DNA of 64,000 bases, from assembly GCA_022316685.1 (NCBI GenBank), contig JAKJHU010000005.1:17958707-18022706 (forward strand), read 5' to 3'. This DNA is from Progne subis subis. Taxonomy: Eukaryota; Chordata; Aves; Passeriformes; Hirundinidae. The translations under genes were made by a program, and so were the position numbers. Positions 38,307 to 51,427 of this stretch are shown in pieces. The notes beneath the pieces were generated by a model. The model made no database searches. It was not told the origin of the DNA and worked only from the letters and a program-made list of their open reading frames with translations. Numbering within the stretch: position 1 is the first letter of the stretch; each line of letters begins with the position of its first letter.

Positions 38307-38750
38307 TGTCATGGTTTAGGAATGGAATTTGCCAACTTAATGCTCCCACACTGCCATTCACTCCTCCCTTCCCCTCCCTTAGGCAGGTGGCTGGAGAGAA
38401 TTGGAGGCACAAAATGCAAAGGTTACAGGTCAAGAAAAGATTACTGGCAACAGCAATGAGACAAGAAAATAAATGATAGCAGTGACAATACTAATGACAG
38501 AGTGTACAAGAAAGGAAATGAGTCACATGGGGAACAACAACAACAACAAAAAAAATCCAAAAAACCACTAATAATAAACACCACCAGATGGCTTCCCCCA
38601 CCAGGTTTTCTTAACCTGAAGGAAACCCTTCTCCCTGGAAGAGTCCCTTTCTCCTGCCACCAGCAATGACTTGAGGTGTTATTCTGTAATAGAATAACCT
38701 CTGGGTTCTAGCCATATTCCCTCCTACTACCACAAAAAATCACCCCCCCA
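38307..38750 (-). mobile_element. Avian ERVL-type 5' LTR, probably 5'-truncated
   Basis: On the minus strand the LTR ends ...CATTCCTAAACCATGACA, followed by a primer-binding site. The preceding AATTCTCTCCAGCCACC ... GGGAGGAGTGAATGGC and TTAAGTTGGC parallel the 3' end of common avian ERVL LTRs (CCGATTCTCTCCC ... GGGGAGTGAGC ... CTTAGTTGCC ... AAACCACGACA). The right end, joined directly to CR1 at about 38750, lacks the usual TGTCCTGGTTTCAGC start, so the U3 5' part is probably missing. An AAC-rich run lies at 38533-38556. Confidence 0.72.
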
Positions 38751-39063
38751 TCCTGGCCAGAACCAAGGGACACGTGGCTGGCACATTTTCAACTTGTCCC
38801 CTAGGCCTCCCTGAACTTCATAAGGTTCTTGTCAGTCCATTTCCCCAGCTTGTCAAGGTCAGCCTGTCCCTCTGAATGCCTGCACAACCATCTGTATCAT
38901 CCACACTGTCCAATCTTGTAACTCGTTGAGGGTGATCTCTACCAAATCATCTAGGTCATTAAAAAACAGTTCACAGTATTAGCTCCAATACTGATCCTTC
39001 ACTAACAACCTGCCTACAGCTGTCCTTTGAGCCCTGCAGCTCAATCTGTTTTCAGTCTACCTC
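38751..39063 (-). mobile_element. CR1 LINE fragment, left piece (3' end missing)
   Basis: Reverse-complement CR1 text starts within the RT region: CCAAGGGACACGTGGCTGG, CATTTTCAACTTGTCCCC, TTTCCCCAGCTTGTCAAGG and CCACACTGTCCAATCTTG. The 3'-UTR and C-terminal part that should lie to the left are absent and an ERV LTR abuts instead. An insertion interrupts it at 39064. Confidence 0.85.
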
Positions 39064-39395
39064 TGTTGTAATGCATTAATTGTGTTTATATTGTGTTTTA
39101 TCGAATTTGTAATCACGTGGTTTGTCCTTGCTCAGCTGTCACCCAACTCTGTTCCCCTCCCACTTTATCCCTGATTGGGTAGTGGTTTGTCCCTGCCTCT
39201 GGGCCCTGGCCCCTGGAGAAAAAGCCCTGACAAGGGTGGGGCCTCGCACTCTCTGGCACAGGTGAGCCGCCGGGAAAGAGCTCCAGCCAGGCAGGGCAGG
39301 ACTTGAGAATAAAGCAGTATTTTCCTTCCCGGACAAAGAGCAGACTCTTTCCTTTTGCCATCAGCGGTTGTGTGGTATTGCAAAGGGACACAATA
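39064..39395 (+). mobile_element. Solo ERV LTR, 332 bp, with 6-bp target duplication
   Basis: Starts TGTTGTAATGC and ends GGGACACAATA (an expected ACAACA end with one C-to-T change). It is flanked by perfect 6-bp duplications TACCTC (39058-39063 and 39396-39401), with CR1 continuous across it. A GAATAAAG polyadenylation signal near 39308 with about 80 bp of U5 after it sets the plus orientation. A 6-bp duplication and short LTR suit class II (ERVK-like) elements. It is antisense to LAMA2. Confidence 0.88.
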
Positions 39396-39401
39396 TACCT
39401 C

Positions 39402-39760
39402 ACTGCCATTTGGAGAGCCTGTATTTCATCTGCTTATAAAAGAAGACATTAGGGAAGATATTGAAGAAAGTCTTGTTTAAATTAAGACAAACAATATCAA
39501 CTGCTGTCCCTTTATCTACTGAAGCAGATATCCTATTGTAGGTGGCTATCAGATGGGTTAAGCATTTCTCCTTCACAAATCCATGCTGACCATTCCCAAC
39601 TACTTTCTTGTCCTTTACAAGTTTGGAAATGGCTTCCAGCCTGGGAAAGGGTTTAAGCCTCAACTTCCCAGGGATTCATATAAGATTCAACAGCTGGTAG
39701 TTTCCTGGGTCCTCCTTCGCATGCCTCCTGAAGACAGAAATGGCAACCAAGTCTGTGGAG
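39402..39760 (-). mobile_element. CR1 LINE fragment, right piece
   Basis: CR1 resumes after the solo LTR: CCATTTGGAGAGCCTGTATTT, CTCCTTCACAAATCCATGC (the usual 'cttcacaaacccatgctgac'), TGACCATTCCC, then GGGTCCTCCTTCGCATGCC and GAAGACAGAAATGGCAACC. These are reverse complements of mid-RT coding sequence. It fades out at about 39760, the 5'-truncation point. Confidence 0.85.
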
Positions 39761-40786
39761 TATCTAATTTTTATGGGGAAGGGAAGTGTAGTACTTGATC
39801 AAAATACATGGCCCAGGTTAGGCATGCAGTCTAAAAGGACAGCTCTACTCTAGCACAATAATACAGGGATATACAGCAATAGTTAGATTTTATGAAACAT
39901 GTAATTAATAAACTGACAGATCACTTTTGTAGAAATTTTCAAGAAAATTGACCCGCTTGTCTTCAAAATCATTCATTATAAGTAATGAAAGTGATGCTGA
40001 TCATGTAAGTTGATCAGTGCCTGAACACTTCCACTTACATGTGGTCACTGCAGCAGCAGACTATAATTAGCTCTCCACAGCAGATAACACAATGCAAATA
40101 TTTCAGGTGACACATGCTCCTCACATAATCCAAGAAATAAGAAAACTAAGTATGCAATTATATTCAGCTTTACTTTTAATCTTCAGACTTCTTGTATATT
40201 CTCGCCCAACATGTACCTTTTATAAAGAAATTTGGATGCCTGACAAAAGTTTCTAGAAAATGTGTTTTAAGCAGCTTCAGAATTTTCCATGAGGCCTGAC
40301 AACTTCATCATTGCCTGCTAAGAGGTGAATAAAACCCACATAGGGTAATACATTACACTTAAATTCCATCATCTTATCATCTAGATGACGAAAAAAAAAA
40401 AAATCAACTAATTACTACAGCCAATTTCACTGCCAATCTTACCTGCTCTTGTTAAAGGAAAAGAAGGAACTGATTGGATACTGCCGAAGTAATAAATTTG
40501 TGGATAAGTGATATCCAAAGGCAATACTACACAAATTTGTATTGTAAACTGATCACGTTACACTGAGCTCTGTAAGAGACATAAAATTCCTATTTGTGCA
40601 GTTACATGTTAGATATTCAAAGCAGATCCATGATGCTAGGAATCATCCGACTTCTTAGTTTACAGGAAAAGCAAAAATACCATGTCATGCCTTTTACTCC
40701 ATGCTTTCATTGCAGCAGATGAGAAGTAAACAATAGGTATTAATGGTGAAAGAACTATTTTCTCAGATTCCACAATAATTTCCACA

Positions 40787-40810
40787 GTTAGCTGTACCGT
40801 TAGCTGTACC
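40787..40810. repeat. Perfect 12-bp tandem duplication
   Basis: GTTAGCTGTACC occurs twice in direct succession (40787-40798 and 40799-40810). Confidence 0.9.
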
Positions 40811-41177
40811 AAGGTACCTGTGAATTTGTTCCTGTCAGATTCTCAGGAAAGAGCCTAGAGAGCATACTGCTTTTTCCAAATGACAGTTTCTTCCACTGCA
40901 GACACACATATAGCCTAGAAAGACTAGTATCTATCCTTTCAGTCATCCATTTGTGATAGCTGTCAAGAGTTGCCTCTCTCAACATGCTACATGTTATTTA
41001 TGAATCCCTCAATGTAAATGCCATAAGAAAAAATTCTAATTCGTAATGCTGAGGTAATACCCCAGCCTGAGGAAAGATGAAAAAGGTTTTCATATGCATA
41101 TATATTTCAGAAATCTCTCTTGTTAGTAATGAGCTGCTAATCTCATAACTTCTCACATGTAAAACAATAAGAGAAGA

Positions 41178-41198
41178 TTTTTTTTTTTTTTTTTTTTT
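41178..41198. repeat. Homopolymer T21
   Basis: Twenty-one consecutive T on the plus strand. Confidence 0.95.
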
Positions 41199-44100
41199 AC
41201 CAAGGAGAAATTATTAGATCTATTTTAGCTCTCCTCTTATCACTTTAAATTTATCTTCATGTGAAACAGTCAATGCTAGGGCATTGTTATCCTAACCTAA
41301 CCATCTTGATATCATAGTGCTAGATATTTCACACAGTACCTCCTACATTACAAACACATTTGGTAACTTCTGTTAGACAGTCAAGAAACATAGTTCATCC
41401 CCAGAAAAGGGCATCAGTACTTGTAATCATTCTTGTTTGAGTCTGATAGCCACTGCCACTGATTTCAATTTGAAATACAATAAAAGGTATGCATATTATG
41501 CATACATTCAATCTTCACTATTATTAGATTACTGGGCAATGATACTTTTGCAACATATGGTAAGCATAAAACTTTTAAGATGAGGAAGAAACCATCAATA
41601 AAACTTTGAGATCTCTAAAGAATTATGAATTGTTAGGTTGTTGAGAGTAGAGCAATTATTTGCTTTGTTCTATTTTCAGTCAAGATATCTCCTCTGCCAT
41701 CAAGACAGCCAGAAAGTTCTTTTGCACCAAGAGACAAGAAGTCAGGATAAGCCTAACTGCATGTTATCCCATTTAATATTTGAACTAAATGTCTAAACTA
41801 ATATAGCACTTTTTGATATGACTTTTCTAGATTTTTCCTGAAGGAAAAAAATGCCAGTACTTCCATAATGAAAGATATTTACATTAAATCCACAAATAGA
41901 GTTGATATATGATGAAGATTATGTTTAAAGGCTTGCAGCATTTGGGAGATGTGGCTAAAAATTTTCGAAGATTCTCAGTTTTAGAGAGAGGCTTACATTC
42001 ATTGCTTATGTTTGTAAAACATAAAAAAAAAAATCTAAAATGAAAAATATTAACCCACACATTTATTTAAAAAAAAAAAGTATCTCTCATATTATACCAA
42101 AAGAAGTCAATCATGAGATGGTTGTGACTCAATTTCCAAACCGATCTGGCAGCACCATGGGAATCTGAACCACTATAAATGCATAGAAGAAAGAAAGGGA
42201 AAAAGATGTTTCAAAAGCAACAGGGAGCAAACAGAAGCAATTGCACTTGTAGTTATTCATGCTAACAGAAAACACAATTCTGGATGAAAGGCAGCATCTT
42301 TTAAAACAGCTGTGACTTTTCAATTATTAAATTCAGATAAACCCATTAAAAAGTATTGCAAACTGAGGAACTCACCTCCTTCTTTACCCTAGGATTGCAA
42401 CTGTGCTGAACTTTGACTCCTTCGAGAACAACTTCCCACTAACTTCAGAGATGCCAGGACTTTTTCCCATTCATTTTTCCTTTCATAATATACATGCTAT
42501 GTTAAAGAATATCTCGTGAAATAATTCTGAGAGTAAATCAGGGGCCTGGTGTTGCCCTGCTGAGAGGAAGAGAAATCTGTGTATTTTAGGAAATGTTGGA
42601 TTATTTTAAATACAAGTGCCCTTGTTCACATGGCCTCAGAGTTCAGCTAACCAGCAGGAAATTATGAACCCTTCTCAATTCAATTAAGTAATTCCTGAAA
42701 GTTCTATTACCACTCTGTAGCATTTTCATCAGGCCTCTTCCTCAGACTGGTACCAAAAAGGAGCTCGTCTTCCAAATTTAAAAGAAGCAGTGGAACACAC
42801 TGTCAATTCCCAGACTCACCAGCTTCTTCACATCCGTGTATCCCAAAACAGACAGATTCTTCTCTATCAAAATATTCCCACAGGATGTTAAAATGAAAGG
42901 CATCCAAAAGGGTCCATAGCAGGTCATTATAAAATCTAGAAGGGCTGTATTGCCATATGTGCCTTAAGCATTTAGTCATTTTTTTCTGAACAAATAGGTT
43001 GTGATGTAGCTAGTGACTATGGGGAAGATATATTCCACAGCTCACAAGGCGTGACAGGAAAAAAAACAGGTCCTGCAGTTAGACCAGGACTGCATTTTAA
43101 GTTCACAATTAGTAGCTGAATGCTACTAAAATTCATCAGCACTGTTGCTAGTTAAAAGACATATTCAGAGAAGCAGTACGCTTACCTAGCTGAAATCAAG
43201 GAATGCTGGTGCAAAGGTTACACCTGCTAGGAAGCATAGCAGGCAAAAAACATATCTTACAATATACCCTCACAGTGGCATCCTGTGAGAGCTAAGGATA
43301 CAGACCACAGAGCAGCACCACAGAGCTCCAGAAATCTTCATATATATTCTCACATAATATCCACTATTTGTTACTTCAAATAAGCAACAAGCTCATGGCT
43401 GTGTTTCAATCCAAATATCCCTTAAAACTTGGTTTATGCCTGCTGTGTGACACACCTCCTGTATTTATCTTCTTCATCTTGAATTTTATACAGCATTGTT
43501 TGCTAGTTTTTTCCCAGTGACATTTAAAAGTTTAGAAACATTCTGATGTTCTAATTATTCTGCAACTAGAGAAATTGCAGATTTATCAACAATCACTTCC
43601 TCAAGACAGTGGTTTGCATTACACCTGATTTTTGTAACAGATTGAAATCAAAGTAATCAAAACCAGAAAATAAATAATAGGGCTAAAGTTTAACATGACA
43701 ACAGAAGGTACGGTAGGATTTCAAAGAAGGAAAGTATTTTCCAACTAGAAGGATCAAAGAACAAAAATAAGCGGGCTGTTGGTCTGAAAAGTATGAATGG
43801 CACTGAAGCACACACATCTACTTCACTGTACTGCAGAACTTAAGAGCCCTCTGTTAGCACAAGCACATTAGATATATGTGCTAGAAAATCTTAAATGAGT
43901 TGTCCACTCATTGATTTAGGTCTTAATGGGACTGGAACAGATTTAGGGAAGAGCTTAAGGTTTAGAAAGACTGCTTTGAGAATAAAACACAGTAAATGGA
44001 GACAGCATTTTGAAACAGCATAGTTTCTCCCAACAAAATGTCTAGTGTAGAAATAAGACAGCAGAAGCTTAGTCACCCAACTACTGGAGAGGTAATTTAT

Positions 44101-47100
44101 CAGTCTGTCTCCTGAGGTAAGCAGGGGCTCCTTGAAGGCCCAGTAGTTACAGCAGGTTTACACAGCACATTTACAGACACTTACACACCTCATCCCAGGT
44201 CTCAATTCACAATGTGAATCCCACATTCTGTATTAATACAATACTACAATAAAAAAGCAACAAACAAGCAAAAAACCAAAACCCCAAAATAGAATATCTA
44301 TTTCCCAAACATACAGTTTCCATTCATCTCGGATATAAACCACTCTAAGACCTCTAATGTAGTCTATGTGTCTCTTGGAAATTACCTCCAAAAGTCAGAA
44401 ACCTAGAAACATACAAATACCACTGAACAGATATCAAACATTGAACAGACTTCTGCGCTAAAGCTGAATTTGACTTCCCTAACCTCAGCTGCCTTTTTAG
44501 AGGAAGGCTTCTTCAAAAACAGTCTCTTAAAATACTATTTATTATTATCCAAAATCATGATCATTTGTCATCTGTGACAGACCAAAGCAAAATATTTCTG
44601 AGCCCTATTGCTCAAGAACTGCAATCTGTACATGCAAATGATAGAGCACTTGACTCCTTGAACACAGAGAAGAGTGAATACAGAAAGAGTGATTGAACAC
44701 CACAAAGATTCTCCCACTGCATATATCCAATGTATGTTCAGAAATGCGTGAGAGTACAAAACAGTGTTTCTCAGCTGACCTCCTACAGCATGAATTTCTA
44801 ACTTTATTTTTCATATCATTTTTAGGTTTTAATGTTTCTTGATATAGAGTTCCACCAGAAGATTAGTTTGCATGTGACATATCTACAAATACAAATTAGC
44901 ACATGTAGCTATTTACTAGTAGCATACAAAGAAATTATAGGGAAGCTATTTTAGTTTCAGTTATCAAAAGGGAAATATGAAATGATAAGGGAAGTAACAG
45001 TTACACAGGCTCAGAGCACCTCTGAATAAGAAAATTGACTATGTGTAAATATACTTATTTATTTTTTTTAAAAAGGCATTATCTGCTCACCATTCCCAAT
45101 GTTTTCAAAAGATAACTTTCATGAGAAAGGACTTGGTCATGACCATGAAACTAGAGAACCTTGCAGAGCCTTCAAAGGCCTTTCATGTGATAGAAATACT
45201 GTCACTTTTGGTGAGCCTATATTTTACACCTGATTTCTACAGACAAGGATCAAAAAAGGTATCAAATTTTTTAACAAAATCTGCACAAGAAGTTGACCTA
45301 TTTGGATTCATATGGATACATTTTGTATTCATGGCCATACACACATAACAGACATAAATCAAAAAAGGATGAAATAGGTTATGAATAAATGGGGTTGGTG
45401 AGGGAGGAACAAGCAATGAGATACTTACAGGTAGCGCTTCTGTGATTTACATCAAAAGAATAAAATGTGATATTCTGTCTTTGAATGACTAATAAAAACA
45501 GGTATTTCAGACCTGCCAAGTAATTAATTTGTAGAATGTGCAACACAGATGAGGCAGTGAGACAGTTTCTCAACAACAGTGAAATATTAATACTTTTACA
45601 TTTAAAATCCTGTAGTGCTTCAAACCCTACTAAAGTGAGTCCCAAAGTTCAGGAAAGCAATTTATGCTCTGTAACAAGAACATGCGCACCCCTAGCTAGC
45701 CCTGCAGAAAACTAGAACGCAACAGAAAACTCATCTAAAACATGACTGGCTGCAGCAAGTGACTGGTTCTTGTGATTAAACTACAGTGTAATTTGGAAAT
45801 GGAATCCAATAGCTTGAGGTTAAAACATCATGCCCCCACCGCAATTCTGCTTGATTTTAATTGACATGAAATATAAAAACCTGTTCAGGCCTTTCCTGAC
45901 AGAGCTACTTTAACGTTTACATCCTAAGGGCTGGAGGAAAGCTCTCATGTCAGAATAGGTTCTCTTTGAACAAACAGTATAAAATAAAAAGTTACAGGAA
46001 ATAAACCCATGCTCGTTTTATGAAGCAGCCCTTTCTACTGAATGAATAAGAGAGGAGAGAGCACTGCTGAAAATGATTCTTCACTGATTTAACAGGTAAA
46101 CCCAAAAGTAAATTGTAAGACCTGAGCCCCACCATTCTACAGAACAAGACAAAAATCCCATAGACAAGAAGGAAATGTAGACATTATGTCAGATTACAGA
46201 GATGATAAAATAAGAAATTCATGTGTATGTTTGCAGATGTCTAGCAGACAGAAGATCAGCTATCATCTTTCCCCTTTGCAGCTGATTTATGCAAGAGGCT
46301 TTCACCTTCCTTTCTGTAAGCATTGTAGAATCTTTGGAGTCAAAACCAATTCAGAGCCACCTGAAATTCCATTTTGTGTATTTTCATGTCCTATGAACAT
46401 GAATCAAGAAACTGAAGAATGAATGGTCCTATCCCTTTAAACCACAGCTGTCACCCAGTAGAGTTGAAAAAGCTTTTGTTAATTGAGTCCCTAATCTGGA
46501 GACCTAGCTCTTCATTTTCTTTCTAGAGGAGATTATGACCCTGTAAAAATCAGACTTATATTGCCAATCAAACGTGTATTTGACCATTTATTCAATAATG
46601 AGTATCCAAATGTGATTCTGAGCTCCAGTAATTATGAATCTAGAATTTGTTCACAGCATTATTTAATGAATCCAAAATTACTTTCAGTATTCAGAAGTTC
46701 TTTGCATTGCACTAGGACTGATCTGGTGAATAGTTTTAGTATATAAGAACAGAGCTGTACTAATCTAATATTAACTAAACAGACATAATTAAAGAAAATT
46801 CTCTATATTTTTCAGCAGCATATAGAACCTACAAAATCAATAATAACTCAAACAAATCCATTGAATTTAACAAATTTAACAACAGAATTATTTTTAAGCA
46901 AAAAAAAAGTAATTTTCATTATATCTTGCTATAGGGCAATTATTTTATTGAAAGAGAGATGGTTCTTGAAAATAAGAGCATCAAAAGAACTCAGATTAGG
47001 AACAAGGTAAAGCTTTTTTAAAGGCAAAATATTTCACAGTGAGGAATAGAGAAACCTCTAGAAACCTGGAGTTTCCTGTTCATCTGCCATAGTTTATTGT

Positions 47101-47260
47101 GCTCCTAATCAAACTGAAAATTCACAACATGCCTCAGTACCAAATGCTCTGAATTAGAATGTGAACAGTACAGAAAATTATCAAAATTATTTTTTTTCAT
47201 AAAGTCCATGAACAGAAAGTTAGCATTTCATGCTCAGGTTGGATGACATTACACACCCAG

Positions 47261-47280
47261 AAAAAAAAAAAAAAAAAAAA
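47261..47280. repeat. Homopolymer A20
   Basis: Twenty consecutive A on the plus strand. No retroposed gene was recognised upstream. Confidence 0.95.
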
Positions 47281-47860
47281 GGAAAAGAAAACAGGATGTT
47301 CTTCTTTGATTACAAATAGTCACCAGGAAACCAAAATGGACACAAAAATTGAACAAAGGACAGATATGGACAGAGTTTCTCAGGTTCAGAAGCACATAAT
47401 CCTAATCACTTCTGCTTTTACCTCAGGCTAACCTATTTTATAGATACAAGGATTTGTTCACATTGCTTACTTCCCTACTTAATTAGCAATTTGATAATTG
47501 AAATATACTATGTATTTTGATTTCAAAGAAGTAATGTGTGATTCCATCCACAGCTTTCAGATTCCAGTTCACTTTAGAGCCAGTGGACAAAACCAGTCCC
47601 TGATCCAGTATCTGTTCAAAAAGCCTGCAGTATGCAGTCTGGAGAGGACCCTGATAGATATTTCAGTCACAGCAATTACCCATCCCTTAAGAATTTATTT
47701 CTGTTGACAAAGGAACTTGGTTATCTCTCCAATTCTTCAATACTTTCCATTTTTTTCCCCTGCTAACAACAGAATTTCAATTCTCATCCATAAAACTTTA
47801 ACTCTCAAAATATTGCCAAACCTACTTGAGTAAAATGCACCAAAAAGACCTCAAAAAGAA

Positions 47861-47902
47861 AAAAACAAAACCCCCCAAAAAACAAACAAACCCCCCCAAA
47901 CC
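47861..47902. repeat. A/C-rich low-complexity tract
   Basis: AAAAAC/CCCCCC/AAAC blocks containing a C6 and a C7 run. Only two long G runs occur on the other strand, so a G-quadruplex is not supported. Confidence 0.9.
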
Positions 47903-48105
47903 ACAAGTGTTTTTTTAAACAATCACTGTAACCAAAATACATTGAGATCAGATCAGTGTAATGGATGATCACAATGAGCATCATAAACCTAATTCCAAAG
48001 CACCCTTAAATCTGTGACAGCCTTTGGATCAGACCTAGTTAGCAGCAATTAATTACCAGAGCTGTCAGTTTAAAATCTTCCACTAATTTTACATTCATGT
48101 TAATT

Positions 48106-48121
48106 AAAAAAAAAAAAAAAA
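48106..48121. repeat. Homopolymer A16
   Basis: Sixteen consecutive A on the plus strand. A (GTTT)n patch lies about 190 bp downstream at 48296-48317. Confidence 0.95.
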
Positions 48122-50539
48122 TAAAAAATACTCCCAAATAGTTTAAGAGTGAATTTCTCTTTCACGTTTGTATCCTTGGAGCCCTAGAAACATCCCCTAC
48201 AGCCCTGAAAACAGAAAAGTTGTGGTCTTGCAGGTGTATAAAAACTTAATTTAATGTCCTCAGAGATAACTGAGGATGCCAGGAAAATGTGTTTGGTTTG
48301 TTTGTTTGTTTTTTTAAACAGGAAGACTGAAGTGACTGTCTAAAGCAAAGCACATGTGCAATAACCAGAGAGGGATACTGCAGATGGCTGTGACACAGTT
48401 TACGTGAAATCTGATTACTTCCCTGATTTTTGGCACAGCATATAAAGAAGCTTATTTTTCCCCTGCATGTGTAATGCCTTTACCAGATACATTGAAGAGC
48501 TCAACAAACATATGCTTCCTATGCTTCACTTAATACAGCCCAATGTCCCTTGGGATAAGGTCCTGCCGGGAAACAAAAAGTCAAGAAACATTCAAATGGA
48601 GGAACTCATCCAAAATACAGGTGCTAATGGTGTAACAATGCTCCTTCAGTCTGCAGGCTTCACAAAGAAACCAAAGAAGTATTCAGCACAGCATGAGGGT
48701 TATTAAGACAACATCAGCTGGAACAGCATTTCTAAGCAAACATTTGCTATGACTAAAATTAAATTATTTTCCTAATTTTTTCTAACTAATTTATCATGAT
48801 ACAGAGGAGTAAAATTAAATTCTCTTTTACTCTTTGTTACTTTTTCCTGGAAAATGGTGTATGACAATATGCAGTAACTTTAATTAAAACAAGAAAAAAA
48901 AAAACAAAAGAGAAAATAAAAAATACAGTCATATAAGTTGCTTTAAATAACTATTTTATGAATTATAATATGTTGAAGTAGACTGATAATAACTACTAGA
49001 GCTCATAATTGCTTGTATGGCTTACCCTTTGTTCAAGAAAATTATGAAGTATTATCTGGATGGTTGCTTTTCATTTTTGTTAGTTTTGTTTCTTGTTGAT
49101 ATTCTAAGGTTTGTACCAGAAAATAGAAAAACTGTCTTGGTCTAAAGAATCAACAAACAGAAAGTCAAAAGGCAGAAGCATAGAAAGTAATTAAAAAGTT
49201 GAAGAGCAAGACTTTTTGCTAAAGTCTACAGCTCAGAGAAAAGTTGAGCCCTGGGAAGAAACACCACCACATAAGCTGCAGGGTAGAAAGTGTAAATACT
49301 CAAATCAGCATTCCCCAATTTGAACCACGTGGGGCAGGAATAATTTGCTTTTTCCAGTGACAGAGAATACAGCTCCTGAACATGCAGGTCTGTAACTTAA
49401 AACCCAGGGTTGAGGCTTTATTAGAGGATCTTGCCTTTGACCAGATTTGCTGCAGGCAGGCTCTGAATCCTGAGATATGACATTCATTATTCTGCAGCGA
49501 GGCAGAACAGCAGCATAAGGGCAGTTTCTCACATATTGCACAGCCCTGGACATCACTAAAAGGCACCAACAATAAAAAGTGAAGTAAAACAAAAAAGTTT
49601 TCTCTCGTGTCAGTACTTCTCCCATGGCTGCAAGAGAACAGACTGCACCAGAACAGAACACATGGCTATTCATGGCTACTAACAGAGTAAAACAAAATAC
49701 TTACATATTTTGCCACCCACCAGAGAGCCCAGATGTTTTCTGTCAAGCTAGCTGGACAACAACCTTCTAATGTAACTTTTTCTTACAAGAAAATTAATGT
49801 CTCCTTTGAAAAAGTTCACCTCTCCTGGGACCTCTGATTCTAGAGGCATCTTCTTAGTAATTGTTCTGGTACTCATACCCCCTATTAATCTGCAGATTTA
49901 TTGCTTCCTTTCACCTTAGAGGAAAATTTTTCAGGATGATCCTTCAGAACACTATGCAGATTTCTTTTCATGCTGTGCAAGAAGCAAAGGAACCTCACAC
50001 CTCCACACTGACTTCATCTGCTTCTAATTATATGGAAAGGTGCACATGACTATACGCTGGTGGTCAAAATTTTAAGAACACTCAAAAGAGTACACCTGGG
50101 AAAGTCAGAAGTTTTCACAGTTTCAAACTTAATGTAAACCTAGCATGAAAATAGAAAGGCTTTCTTCACCTTAACAACATTATAGTACTCATCTCAGACA
50201 TTCATGACAGTAGACATTTCATGCCTACTGTGTGATGTTATGTCTCTATGTACTAGAGACAGGTGATTCAAGACAACAAAATGTCAAGATGGAAAGTGAA
50301 CACCAGGACCCCACGCTAGATGAATCTCTAACTTGTTTCCTCACCTTGCTGCTTGGATAGACCATCCTAACCAAGGTGTTAGAATTACTTACATTGTTCT
50401 TGCTAATTTTCCTGAAGTTTTTTGGGAGCCTGAATGTTCTGAAATGGTATGTTGTACATCATCAGCACATCCTCAAATGTTCCTAAATGCATAATCAGTG
50501 CAGATATTCAACAGAGCACTCCACTAGTATGTATTAAAG

Positions 50540-50556
50540 AAAAAAAAAAAAAAAAA
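50540..50556. repeat. Homopolymer A17
   Basis: Seventeen consecutive A on the plus strand. Confidence 0.95.
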
Positions 50557-51340
50557 CGCACCAAACCAAAGTCCAACTTAGCATCACCACCATATTCACC
50601 ATCAAGATATGCACTCAAAACACAATCCTGATCAGATCTCAAATGCACACACAGCTGAACCATGAATTTTGGGTCAGAAAAGTTTTCAGCAGGTCCTCAG
50701 GCAGATGAAAATATGAAACTATAACTCATAAAATGACAATGGAAGGTTTCACAGAATTACATCTTAAGCTATGAATCACTAGCTATGATTTAAAATCCCT
50801 TGCAATGGAATAGAAACTGAGTAGTAAACACCTGCCATGACTAGATCACTAAGTGAAATGCTGCATATTGAAGAAAAATGATGATCCAAAGAAATTATGC
50901 AGCTCAGCTCTATAGAACAACTTGACGACTCCACAGAAAAATTCGAAGACCACAGGTCAAACATAGTGCTTGCACTGTTGCATCACCATCATTCAAAGAC
51001 CTAGGGGGAGATTCTGCCCTGCAGAAGCAGTCGTGTCAGGGACTGTTATGACTTTACATAATAATTCTGCATTTTTATTCTGACCTATTATTTACTCTGT
51101 GCACAAAATCTTGCCCCTGCCACAGAATTTCAAATTTCAGTCTTCCACATTTCATATTTATGGCCCTGTTCTTCACATATTGAGCTGTTTTTTATGTTCT
51201 GTACAGCACGAATTACAAACAGCTGAGTATCCAGTAGAGAATTGACTCTGAACACCTATTTTGAGACAATAATTTTGTCAGACATTAAAATAACTAGCTC
51301 TGTGACATTTAGTCCCTTTTGAAGCCAACCTTGAGCATTA

Positions 51341-51379
51341 ACAAAAACAAACAAACAACAAACCAAACAACAAACAAAC

Positions 51380-51412
<33 letters not shown>

Positions 51413-51427
51413 AAAAAAAAAAAAAAA
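51341..51427. repeat. (CAAA)n / (CAA)n / poly-A compound repeat
   Basis: CAAACAAACAA units pass into about ten CAA units and then A17 (51411-51427). The antisense reading is a Cys/Phe-rich spurious frame. Confidence 0.95.

Noticed and set aside
47861..47902. G-quadruplex on the minus strand
   Set aside because: Only two long G runs are present; four are needed.
48467..48706. 79-codon plus-strand frame (MCNAFTRYIEELNKHML...) as a gene or retrocopy
   Set aside because: I recognise no family, no splice signals or poly-A context support it, and its size is within chance in AT-rich DNA.
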